Assembly (NCBI GenBank): GCA_017501255.1
Contig: JAFVXE010000061.1
Coordinates: 62,001-126,000, forward strand
From: Clostridia bacterium
GTDB lineage: Bacteria; Bacillota; Clostridia; Christensenellales; Aristaeellaceae
Length of the DNA: 64,000 bases
Direction of reading: 5' to 3'
The notes beneath the pieces were generated by a model. It did no database searches. It was not told where the DNA came from and saw only the letters and a list, made by a program, of their open reading frames with translations. The position numbers were made by a program, and so were the translations under genes. Below are positions 45,052 to 52,877 of the stretch, in pieces; position 1 is the stretch's first letter, and each line of letters starts with the position of its first letter.

Positions 45052-45594
45052 ATGAATTCCCTATGGCTGGAACACTACTGTCACCCGGATTGCGAGCCGC
45101 TGAAAAACATCATGCGTCTGCCCCGGGCGCAGGCTTTTGCGCTGGCGAAGCAACTATCGGATGCACACCCGGAAACCACTGCTTTTTATCGTTTTGCAGA
45201 TTTCAGCAACTACTATCCCCGGCGGCTGAAAACGGATGCGTTGCTTCACGAAATGTTCGTGGCCCTGGGCGGTCAACCGAAGCAGGCCCATCCCCTGTCC
45301 TTTGTGCTGGGTTCAAGCGATTATCTGCATGAGTGGTTCGGCGCAGGCAAGGTGCTGCGCATTCCCCTTTCTGCCGTTGCGCCGGAGAGCATCACTTTTA
45401 CGCTGGGCGACAGCATGAGCACCCTGAGCCGGGAAGGTTCCCTCACCATGCTGACCATGCCCATGCTGGCAGAAGCTGTCCGGCAGCATCCGGGCGGCGG
45501 ACAGGGCTGGTTGAAGGAAACGCTGCAAAGCTACGGCTATATCGAGGTGCAAATCTGGGATGATGACGCACTGCCCAAGGATATCTGCCGGTAG
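45052..45594 (+). CDS. Hypothetical protein
   Basis: A 180-residue soluble protein I do not recognise. It starts MNSLWLEHYCHPDCEPLKNIM and contains YRFADFSNYYPRRLKTDALLH, LSFVLGSSDYLHEWFG and ITFTLGDSMSTLSREGSL. No signal peptide, membrane helix or known active-site motif. The ribosome site GGAGGAAACC and own promoter and terminator mark it as a real single-gene unit. Codon use matches its neighbours. Confidence 0.75.
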   Translation: MNSLWLEHYCHPDCEPLKNIMRLPRAQAFALAKQLSDAHPETTAFYRFADFSNYYPRRLKTDALLHEMFVALGGQPKQAHPLSFVLGSSDYLHEWFGAGKVLRIPLSAVAPESITFTLGDSMSTLSREGSLTMLTMPMLAEAVRQHPGGGQGWLKETLQSYGYIEVQIWDDDALPKDICR

Positions 45595-45620
45595 TATTCG
45601 CAATCGAAGTCGGAACACAC

Positions 45621-45668
45621 AAAGAAAAGCATCTGCATGATTCGTCGCCATACAGATGCTTTTCTTTT
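45621..45668. terminator. Bidirectional terminator between hypothetical gene and metA
   Basis: Arms AAAGAAAAGCATCTG (45621-45635) and CAGATGCTTTTCTTT (45653-45667) give a 15-base stem with T-rich ends on both strands. Flanked by convergent stops at 45594 and 45677. Confidence 0.9.
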
Positions 45669-45676
45669 GCGGTAAA

Positions 45677-46591
45677 TTACAGCGTATTCAAATCATAGGG
45701 CGTGGTCTGGTACACAAAGTAGTTCAGCCAGTTGGAAAACAGCAGATTGGCGTGCCCCCGCCAGGTCACATTGGGGGCCTTGGTATCGTCGTTGCCGGGG
45801 TAATAGTGATCTGGCATAGCGGTGTCCAAACCTGCGTTCTTGTCCCGCAGATACTCGTTTTCCAGCGTTCGGGCGTCATACTCCGCATGGCCGGTGGCGA
45901 AAATCTGCTTTCCCTCGGGAGAGGCCATCAGGAACACGCCTGCTTCCTCGGAGGAAGCAAGGATGCTCAATTCCGGCACTGCCTCCACATCCTCCCGCTT
46001 GACGGTGGTATAGCGGGAGTGGGGCACCATGAACACCTCGTCAAAGCCACGCAGCAGAATGGCCCGGGGCTTATCCAGCGTGTGGGGATACACACCGAAA
46101 AGTTTCTTGGGCAGATCGTACTTTTCAATGCCGTAGTGGTAGTACAGGCCAGCCTGTGCACCCCAGCAGATATGCAGGGTGGAATGCACATGGGTCTTGC
46201 TCCACTCCATCATCTCGCACAGTTCCTGCCAGTAGTTGACCTGCTCAAAGGGCAGCTGCTCCACCGGTGCGCCGGTAATGACCATGCCGTCGAAATTCTG
46301 GTCCTTCACCTCGTCAAAGGTCTTGTAGAAGGCCATCATGTGCTCCTGGGCGGTATGGGTGGCCTTATGGGTGGAAGTTTGTAAAAGGGTCAGCTCCACC
46401 TGCAGGGGCGTATTGCCCAAGAGGCGGGCAAACTGGGTTTCGGTGACAATCTTGGTGGGCATCAGGTTCAAAAGCAGAATCTTCAGTGGACGGATATCCT
46501 GCGTGATGGCACGGGTCTCCGTCATCACGAAGATGTTTTCTTCCTCCAGCGTGCGGGTGGCAGGAAGGGCGTTGGGAATTTTGATGGGCAT
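45677..46591 (-). CDS. metA: Homoserine O-acetyltransferase (MetA type)
   Basis: A 304-residue MetA with acyl-accepting Cys142 in HICWGAQAG, and His/Glu residues of the triad in MVPHSRYT and TGHAEYD. Residue 111 is Glu ([10 protein letters not shown]). In this family Glu111 selects acetyl-CoA while Gly selects succinyl-CoA, so the product should be O-acetyl-homoserine, the substrate of the MetY gene just upstream. The ATG follows GGAGG, which overlaps the metY stop region; the gap is 3 bases. First committed step of methionine synthesis. Confidence 0.94.
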   Translation of the reverse strand: MPIKIPNALPATRTLEEENIFVMTETRAITQDIRPLKILLLNLMPTKIVTETQFARLLGNTPLQVELTLLQTSTHKATHTAQEHMMAFYKTFDEVKDQNFDGMVITGAPVEQLPFEQVNYWQELCEMMEWSKTHVHSTLHICWGAQAGLYYHYGIEKYDLPKKLFGVYPHTLDKPRAILLRGFDEVFMVPHSRYTTVKREDVEAVPELSILASSEEAGVFLMASPEGKQIFATGHAEYDARTLENEYLRDKNAGLDTAMPDHYYPGNDDTKAPNVTWRGHANLLFSNWLNYFVYQTTPYDLNTL

Positions 46592-46594
46592 GGA

Positions 46595-47875
46595 TTAACC
46601 TCCGATCTGATCCAGCGCCTGCTTGATATCGGCGATGATGTCGTCAATATGCTCAATACCCACGGACATACGCACCAGATCCGGGCCGATACCGGCATCC
46701 ACCAGTTGCTGATCGGTAAGCTGACGGTGGGTGGTGGAAGCGGGATGCAGCACGCTGGTGCGGGCATCCGCCACGTGCACCACGATGGCAGCCATCTTCA
46801 GGCTGTCCATGAAGCGGGTGGCAGCTTCCCGGCCGCCCTTGACACCAAAGGATACCACGCCGGAGGCACCCTTGGACAGGTACTTCTGAGCCAGCGCATA
46901 GTCCGGGTTGGAGGGCAGCATGGGATAGTTGACCCAGGAAATGCGGTCATCCGCTTCCAGGAACTGGGCCACTTTCAGAGCGTTTTCGCAGTGGCGGTCC
47001 ATGCGGACAGCAAGGCTTTCAATGTTGTTGTTCAAAAGGAACATCCCCATGGGGTTAGGGGTGCAGCCAAAGTCCCGCATCAGCTGGACACGGGCCTTGG
47101 TGATATAGGCCGCCTTGCCGAACTGCTCGGTGTAGCGCACACCGTGATAGCTTTCATCCGGCTCGCACAGCTCAGGATACTTGCCGTTGTTCCAGTCAAA
47201 GTTGCCGCTGTCGATGATCACGCCGCCCACCACGCTGGCATGGCCGTCCAGATACTTGGTGGTGGAATGGGTAACGATATCCGCACCGAACTCAAAGGGA
47301 CGGCACAGCACGGGAGTGGCAAAGGTGTTGTCCACAATCAGGGGCACATTGTGGCTGTGGGCCAGCTTGGCGTAGGCTTCGATATCCAGCACCGTCAGGG
47401 CGGGATTGGCGATGGTCTCGCCAAACACCAGGCGGGTGCGGTCATCGAAGAGGGCTTCCACTTCTTCCTCGGACATTTCCGGGGTGATGAAGCGGGTCTC
47501 AATGCCCATGCGCTTCATGGTGACGGCAAACAGGTTCAGCGTGCCGCCGTAAATGGCGGAAGAAGATACGATGTTATCCCCGGCAGAAGCGATATTGAAC
47601 ACCGCCATCAGGGACGCAGCCTGACCGGAGGAGGTGAGCATAGCGCCCACGCCGCCCTCCATGGCAGCCAGCTTTGCTTCCACGCAAGCGGTGGTTGGGT
47701 TGGAAATGCGGGTGTACATATGACCATCCGCCGTCAGGTCGAACAGCTGGCCCAGAAACTCGGAGGACTCATACTGATAGGTGGTACTCTGATAAATGGG
47801 CAGGATTCGGGGCTGTCCGTTTTCCGGCTTGTAGCCTTCCTGCAGCACTTTGGTCTCGATGTGGGTATTCGCCAT
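46595..47875 (-). CDS. metY: O-acetylhomoserine sulfhydrylase
   Basis: A 426-residue Cys/Met-metabolism PLP enzyme that makes homocysteine from O-acetylhomoserine and sulfide. PLP Lys207 lies in HSTTKYLDGH; YTRISNPTTACVEAKLAAMEGG and the C-terminal SVGIEHIDDIIADI are family marks. The ATG at 47875 follows AAGGAGG by 9 bases; a longer frame to 47938 has no site. It precedes metA in the same operon, giving direct sulfhydrylation to homocysteine. No S-box riboswitch is seen in the short leader. Confidence 0.94.
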   Translation of the reverse strand: MANTHIETKVLQEGYKPENGQPRILPIYQSTTYQYESSEFLGQLFDLTADGHMYTRISNPTTACVEAKLAAMEGGVGAMLTSSGQAASLMAVFNIASAGDNIVSSSAIYGGTLNLFAVTMKRMGIETRFITPEMSEEEVEALFDDRTRLVFGETIANPALTVLDIEAYAKLAHSHNVPLIVDNTFATPVLCRPFEFGADIVTHSTTKYLDGHASVVGGVIIDSGNFDWNNGKYPELCEPDESYHGVRYTEQFGKAAYITKARVQLMRDFGCTPNPMGMFLLNNNIESLAVRMDRHCENALKVAQFLEADDRISWVNYPMLPSNPDYALAQKYLSKGASGVVSFGVKGGREAATRFMDSLKMAAIVVHVADARTSVLHPASTTHRQLTDQQLVDAGIGPDLVRMSVGIEHIDDIIADIKQALDQIGG

Positions 47876-47931
47876 GGGTGAACCCCTCCTTGATGTAAAA
47901 AATCGGGATATTACCGTATACGATAACAGAA

Positions 47932-47967
47932 AGATCACCCGCCGTCAATCTGGACAGCAGGTGATCT
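47932..47967. terminator. Hairpin between M50-like gene and metY
   Basis: AGATCACC (47932-47939) pairs with GGTGATCT (47960-47967), with further GC pairs inside. The minus-strand U tract is weak (TTCTGTT) and the plus-strand one stronger, so it could be the M50 gene's terminator or a metY leader element. Confidence 0.5.
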
Positions 47968-47988
47968 TCGTTCTTTTTTGGTTTGTCT

Positions 47989-49173
47989 TTATCCGTTTTT
48001 CTCATGGTGAGCTGCCTGCACCAGCGCAATCAGTTCGCGCTCTGCCTCCACTTCCTGCGGGTGAGGATAATTCTTCGCCACTTTATCAAAGGTTTTCAGC
48101 TGCTTTTCAGCCATGGTAATATCCTTTTCTGCCAAAAGCGCATAGGCGTAATCGGTGCGGTGGATGAGCAGCTGGCCCTTCATGGTTTTCATAAACTGCT
48201 TCTGTTCCCTGTTCATAAGGGTAACTGCCGTTTCTGTCTCATCATTGAGCAAATGCAGGAAAACCCGGTCCACCAGCAGCAGTTTGCGGTACATTCCCGG
48301 CAGCTTCTCCATATCGCCATCCAGCATCTCATCCAGCCGGGCAGCACACTCGTCAAAGCGGTGCTCATCCAGCAGACGGTTGGCGCAGAGCACTGCAACA
48401 GCGGCGATCAAACTGCTTTGGCGGCTTTCTTCGGAAGGCCAAACGAAGTATTCCTCCGGCATATCCTTGAGACGCACGCCCTGTGAGTTGAGCTTGTTGA
48501 TCACCAACTGGATACGGAGCGCATTCAGCGCTTCCGGGTTCTTGTTCAATTCCAGCGCATTGCGCCCATCGTTCGCCATTTCGCCAGCAAGCGGCAAGCC
48601 GTTGATCAGGGCGTAAATCACACCCACGATGGCAGAAAGCAGCAGCAATGCCCGCCCAACGGAATTGGCGGGGCACAGGAACGCAGCCATCAGACAGACA
48701 ACGCCCACCAGCAGATTCATCAAGCAGCCGCCCAGATTGTACAGCACATTGGGCATTTTGCCATCCACCATCTCCGGGGGATCCAGCAGACACTGCCCGC
48801 CGGTACCGCCGAGACGCATCCAGCGCAGACAATAACCCTGCTCATTTTTCAGCAGCATCAGACTGCCCACCCGGAAGGAAACAAAACGATAGCCTGTCAG
48901 CAAGCCAAAGATCAGATGACCGCCTTCATGAAGCACGATATGCAGAAACAGCACCGCATACATACTTACCATCAGGCCGATCCACAGGAGCATGACCTGT
49001 CCATCAGTTGCGCCATTGGCAGCGGCAGCATCCATGATCCTGATCATCAACATGGCAAACAGGAAACCGATACCAGCAAAGCACAGCACCATGACCCATT
49101 GGAGCCAGTTAGCCTTCTTTTGGGATTTGGCTTGGGTCGTGGATGTCTTTTCGTTGGGAGTGATTTCGTTCAA
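47989..49173 (-). CDS. M50-like membrane metalloprotease with C-terminal helical repeats
   Basis: A 394-residue protein with two N-terminal membrane helices, HEGGH at residues 82-86 (HExxH zinc site) at the end of the second helix, further helices around residues 135-190 (YNLGGCLMNLLVGVVCL as the partner segment with Asn) and a cytosolic TPR-like half (about 200-390). M50 proteins cut substrates within the membrane. The start is TTG at 49173 with AGAAGGA upstream. It follows the MATE gene by 51 bases. Substrate unknown. Confidence 0.75.
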   Translation of the reverse strand: MNEITPNEKTSTTQAKSQKKANWLQWVMVLCFAGIGFLFAMLMIRIMDAAAANGATDGQVMLLWIGLMVSMYAVLFLHIVLHEGGHLIFGLLTGYRFVSFRVGSLMLLKNEQGYCLRWMRLGGTGGQCLLDPPEMVDGKMPNVLYNLGGCLMNLLVGVVCLMAAFLCPANSVGRALLLLSAIVGVIYALINGLPLAGEMANDGRNALELNKNPEALNALRIQLVINKLNSQGVRLKDMPEEYFVWPSEESRQSSLIAAVAVLCANRLLDEHRFDECAARLDEMLDGDMEKLPGMYRKLLLVDRVFLHLLNDETETAVTLMNREQKQFMKTMKGQLLIHRTDYAYALLAEKDITMAEKQLKTFDKVAKNYPHPQEVEAERELIALVQAAHHEKNG

Positions 49174-49224
49174 TGCAATTCCTTCTTTTATGAGATATCG
49201 TCCGGCAGCAAAGGTCGATCAGGG

Positions 49225-50670
49225 TTACACTGCCGCCTGTCCCCGACGCTTTTCCCGGCTGAGCCGACGCTCCGCCATAAAGGCAGGCAGCGCTGCCTTG
49301 CCTTCCGGCGTAACAGGGCGCACCCACTTGCCGGAATACATATGCAGCTGCATCAGCAAGAAACGGATGGGCTCGTCGATGTAGCAGCAGGCAAACACGG
49401 CAAGAAACGGAAGTTTGAAGACCAATCCCGAAAGGCATACGCAGGGCACCACCATCAGGTACATAAACACAATCTCCAGAATGGTGCCCGTAGCAGCATC
49501 ACCGGCAGAACGATAGGTATCATTCTGAGTCCAGTTGCCCATACGGAACAAGGCCACCATGGAATAAATCAGCAGCATCCCAAAGCACAGGTCAAAGGAT
49601 TCACCGCTGAGGCTCATGGCATGGAACAGCGGGGTATGGACGGAGATCAGCAGCAGGCAACCCAGCAGAATGAAGCAATCGCACAGCAGCACCACCCGCT
49701 TGGCCCGTTCATAAGCCAGTTTCAGATTGCCAGCGCCTACCTGTGTACCCACCAATACAGACGAAGCATTGGAAAAACCGGCAAAGAAACCAATGATAAA
49801 GCCTTCCATGGTGCGGAACACCGCCAGACCGGCAATCGCCGCTTCGGACTGACGGCCCAGCACGATGTTCATAATCATGGCACCCACGCCAATGGCCACT
49901 TCATTGAGGATGATCGGGAAGCACTTGCGCAGATAGGCCTTCAGACTGTCCAGATTCCAGCGGAAATGGCGGCTGATCCGCAGTAGGTACGGGTGCTTCT
50001 GCACCTTGGCCAGCACCAGAATGACAACAACATTCACCGCCGCAGAGCAAACCGTCGCTACTGCTGCGCCCCGGATGCCCAGTGCCGGGAAACCAAAGCG
50101 TCCCTCAATCAATAGGAAATTCAGCAGACAGTTGGTAACAACACCGGCAATGCCGCCGTACAGGGGAATGCGCACCTTGTCGGTGGTTCGCAAAAGCGCA
50201 CTGCACGCCATGGCATACACCTGCAAGGGGTAGGCAAAACCAATAATGCGCAGATACTGCACACCCAGCTGCTGGAGGGAGGTTTTGTCCGTATAGACCT
50301 TCATAATGATCTCCGGGAACAGAATCGCCGCCAGACCAAACACAAAGCCCACCAGCATCATAAAGCTCAGGGTGATGCCGTAGGAGCGGTTGATACCCTC
50401 ATCATCCTTAGCGCCATAATACTGGGCAAAGAACAGCATACCGCCGCCCACAAAGCCCCAGTAGCCGGTGAACATCAGGGAGGAAAACTGGGCGCACAGG
50501 CCCACCGCACCCACGGTCAATTCGCCCAGCGGCGCCAGCATCATGGTGTCGATCATGCTGCCGGTGGTGGTGAGCAGGTTCTGCAAAGCCACTGGTATGG
50601 CAATCGCCATTACGCTTCTGATAAACTCCCTCCAAGGAAAAGACTCTTTTTTCAAAGCTACAGTACGCAT
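49225..50670 (-). CDS. MATE-family multidrug/cation exporter
   Basis: A 481-residue protein with twelve membrane helices and the two MatE repeats: IAIPVALQNLLTTTGSMIDTMM in the first and PIILNEVAIGVGAMIMNIVLG in the second. It exports drugs or metabolites with Na+ or H+. The ATG at 50670 (a TTG codon precedes it) lies 7 bases after the GH31 stop and uses AAAGGA inside that gene's end. It is thus co-transcribed with the GH31 gene, though no functional link is evident. Confidence 0.9.
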   Translation of the reverse strand: MRTVALKKESFPWREFIRSVMAIAIPVALQNLLTTTGSMIDTMMLAPLGELTVGAVGLCAQFSSLMFTGYWGFVGGGMLFFAQYYGAKDDEGINRSYGITLSFMMLVGFVFGLAAILFPEIIMKVYTDKTSLQQLGVQYLRIIGFAYPLQVYAMACSALLRTTDKVRIPLYGGIAGVVTNCLLNFLLIEGRFGFPALGIRGAAVATVCSAAVNVVVILVLAKVQKHPYLLRISRHFRWNLDSLKAYLRKCFPIILNEVAIGVGAMIMNIVLGRQSEAAIAGLAVFRTMEGFIIGFFAGFSNASSVLVGTQVGAGNLKLAYERAKRVVLLCDCFILLGCLLLISVHTPLFHAMSLSGESFDLCFGMLLIYSMVALFRMGNWTQNDTYRSAGDAATGTILEIVFMYLMVVPCVCLSGLVFKLPFLAVFACCYIDEPIRFLLMQLHMYSGKWVRPVTPEGKAALPAFMAERRLSREKRRGQAAV

Positions 50671-50677
50671 CAAATCA

Positions 50678-52756
50678 TCAGCATTCCTTTGTATAGATTG
50701 GATAGTTGCAGCCTTCCCTCATCATGACAGGAATAATGCCAAGAGGCGCAGGCACCGTGACCCGCTGACCACCCTCATAGGCTTCGCCGGTATAGGCATC
50801 CACCCAGCGGCAGCCCTTGGGCAGGTAGATTTCCCGGGTTTCAGCACCCGCTTCCATCACAGGAGCAATCAGCAGATCCGGGCCGAACATATAGGCATCC
50901 TCTACGTTCCAGCAGTGATCGTCCTGCTGGAAATCATAGAACAGCGGACGCATCACCGGTGCACCGGTTTCGCTGGCATCCCGCATCAGCTGGCGGATGT
51001 AGGGGCGCAGACGCTCACGGATGAACAGATAGGGCTTGAGCAGCTCGTATACATCCTCGCCGAAGCTCCACAGCTCGTTGTCCTGACCGCTGGTGAGCTG
51101 GCGCACGTTGTTGATGAACTCCACTTCCCGCTCATGCCACGGTGAACGCTCGCCATGCATACGGAACACCGGGCAGAATGCGCCCCACTGGAACCAGCGC
51201 ACCAGCAATTCCCGGAACGCCGGATCGCTGATATCGCCGCCGATGAAACCGCCGATATCGCTGGTCCACCATGGGATACCCGCCATGGCCATGCTGAGGC
51301 CCGCCTGCAGCTGTTCCCGCATGGAGCGGAAGTTTGAATAGATATCGCCGGACCAGGTGAGGGTGGCATATTTCTGGCTGCCAGCCCATGCACAGCGCAC
51401 AAGGCTCAGGATATCCTTCTCCCCCGCCTCCTTCAGGCCCTCGTAGAAACCCTTGGCATAGCCAACGGGATAGGTATTGGTGCAACTGAGGGCAGGGCCT
51501 GCCCAGTAGCGGTAGTTGTCGAAGTCGTAGGGGCCGTACTCCGGCTCGGCTTCGTCCAGCCAGAAGCAGCGGATACCCTTGGTATAGTAGTTTTCCTTGC
51601 AACGCTCCCACACAAACTTCTGTGCGCCGGGATGGGTGGCATCGTAGAACACGGTGTTGCCCATCCAGGTCATGTGCAGGTTGCTGCCCCTGTCTGCGCT
51701 GACCAAATAGCCCTTGGAGGCCATTTTGCCGAAGTTCTCGCTGCGCTCATCGATGGTGGGCCAGACGGAGACCACCGGCTCAATGCCCATCTCCCGAAGT
51801 TCCCGCACCATGCCTTCCGGGTCGGACCAGTCACGGGGCTCAAACTTGAAATCGCCCTGCATGGTCCAGTGGAAAAAGTCCACCACGATCACATCCAACG
51901 GCAAACCACGGCGCTTATGCTCACGAGCCACTGCCAGCAGCTCGTCCTGGGTGCGGTAGCGCAGCTTGCACTGCCAATAGCCCATGCCATACTCAGGCAT
52001 CATGGGCGTACGTCCAGTGGCGAAGGTATACTGCTTTTCGATTTCCGCAGGACTGTCCCCGGCGGTGATGAAATAGTCCAGCTTCTGGGTGCGCTTGGCG
52101 GACCACTCGGTTTTGTTGGTGCCGAAGGTGGCGGTGCCGATGGCGGGATTGTTCCACAAGAAGCCGTAACCACGGCTGGACACATAGAAAGGCACGCTGG
52201 CCTGAGAGTTGCGGTGGGCAAGTTCCAGCGTTGCGCCCTTCTTGTCCAGATGCCGGTGCTGGTACTGGCCCATGCCGAAAATCTTCTCATCGTCGAAAGC
52301 TTCAAAGCGGGCGGCCAGTTCAAAATCGCTGCCGCCCTGTACAGGTTTTAATTCACGGGCATCCACCCGGAGAGGCACACAGTAGCGGTTCAGGCGGTTG
52401 CGGTTGCGCCAGTATTCCTCCGTGAGCAGCTCGCCCTTCTGGTTGTAGAAGCTGATCCAGCCCTCATGGGACACCCGGGCTTCAATCTTGCCGTTTTTCA
52501 GCGTGGCTTGCGTGCCGGTCATGTGGTACTTGGCAAATTCCTCGGTTTTGTACCAGGGGTCGGTCACATCAATGGTTTCAAAGGTGATTTCCGGCTTGAT
52601 CTCCGGCATGGGTTCGGTAAGCGCCCAGTCGTTTTCATCCATCTGAGGCTTGGCGGTCATGCGGATGCGCAGAGAATTCTCGCCCCAGGGTTCAATCCAG
52701 AGCTGGCTGTTGCCCTGGGCCAACACAAGGCGGTTGCCTTCCTGATACATGTCCAT
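50678..52756 (-). CDS. Glycoside hydrolase family 31 (alpha-xylosidase-like)
   Basis: A 692-residue GH31 enzyme. N-terminal beta-sandwich (residues 1-230), TIM barrel with nucleophile Asp401 in FWLDEAEPEYG and acid/base Asp471 in TWSGDIYSNF, then C-terminal beta domains. WLDEAEPE and IPWWTSDIGGF resemble YicI-type alpha-xylosidases more than alpha-glucosidases, but linkage specificity is not certain. No signal peptide. Start follows AAGGAGC. First gene of a unit with the MATE gene, behind the promoter at 52795-52823. Confidence 0.9.
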   Translation of the reverse strand: MDMYQEGNRLVLAQGNSQLWIEPWGENSLRIRMTAKPQMDENDWALTEPMPEIKPEITFETIDVTDPWYKTEEFAKYHMTGTQATLKNGKIEARVSHEGWISFYNQKGELLTEEYWRNRNRLNRYCVPLRVDARELKPVQGGSDFELAARFEAFDDEKIFGMGQYQHRHLDKKGATLELAHRNSQASVPFYVSSRGYGFLWNNPAIGTATFGTNKTEWSAKRTQKLDYFITAGDSPAEIEKQYTFATGRTPMMPEYGMGYWQCKLRYRTQDELLAVAREHKRRGLPLDVIVVDFFHWTMQGDFKFEPRDWSDPEGMVRELREMGIEPVVSVWPTIDERSENFGKMASKGYLVSADRGSNLHMTWMGNTVFYDATHPGAQKFVWERCKENYYTKGIRCFWLDEAEPEYGPYDFDNYRYWAGPALSCTNTYPVGYAKGFYEGLKEAGEKDILSLVRCAWAGSQKYATLTWSGDIYSNFRSMREQLQAGLSMAMAGIPWWTSDIGGFIGGDISDPAFRELLVRWFQWGAFCPVFRMHGERSPWHEREVEFINNVRQLTSGQDNELWSFGEDVYELLKPYLFIRERLRPYIRQLMRDASETGAPVMRPLFYDFQQDDHCWNVEDAYMFGPDLLIAPVMEAGAETREIYLPKGCRWVDAYTGEAYEGGQRVTVPAPLGIIPVMMREGCNYPIYTKEC

Positions 52757-52794
52757 TGTGGTTGCTCCTTTCGTATAGGGCCGTTATTGGGGGT

Positions 52795-52823
52795 ATGATA
52801 CCATAGCAGACAGCGAAAAACAA
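52795..52823 (-). promoter_or_regulatory. Promoter of GH31 gene
   Basis: Minus-strand TTGTTT (52818-52823), 17-base spacer, TATCAT (52795-52800), leader about 33 bases. It starts just after the TRAP terminator. Confidence 0.65.
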
Positions 52824-52825
52824 TA

Positions 52826-52865
52826 CGAAAAAACCGCTGGGAGCAGATGTTGCTTCCAGCGGTTT
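52826..52865 (-). terminator. Terminator of TAXI-TRAP operon
   Basis: Minus-strand AAACCGCTGG (52856-52865) pairs with CCAGCGGTTTTTT (52828-52840 region), followed by T6. 13 bases after the permease stop. Confidence 0.88.
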
Positions 52866-52877
52866 CAGGTTGATACG

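Noticed and set aside
47876..47988. SAM (S-box) riboswitch or T-box before metY
   Set aside because: The leader is about 110 bases with one hairpin and lacks the conserved S-box or T-box segments.
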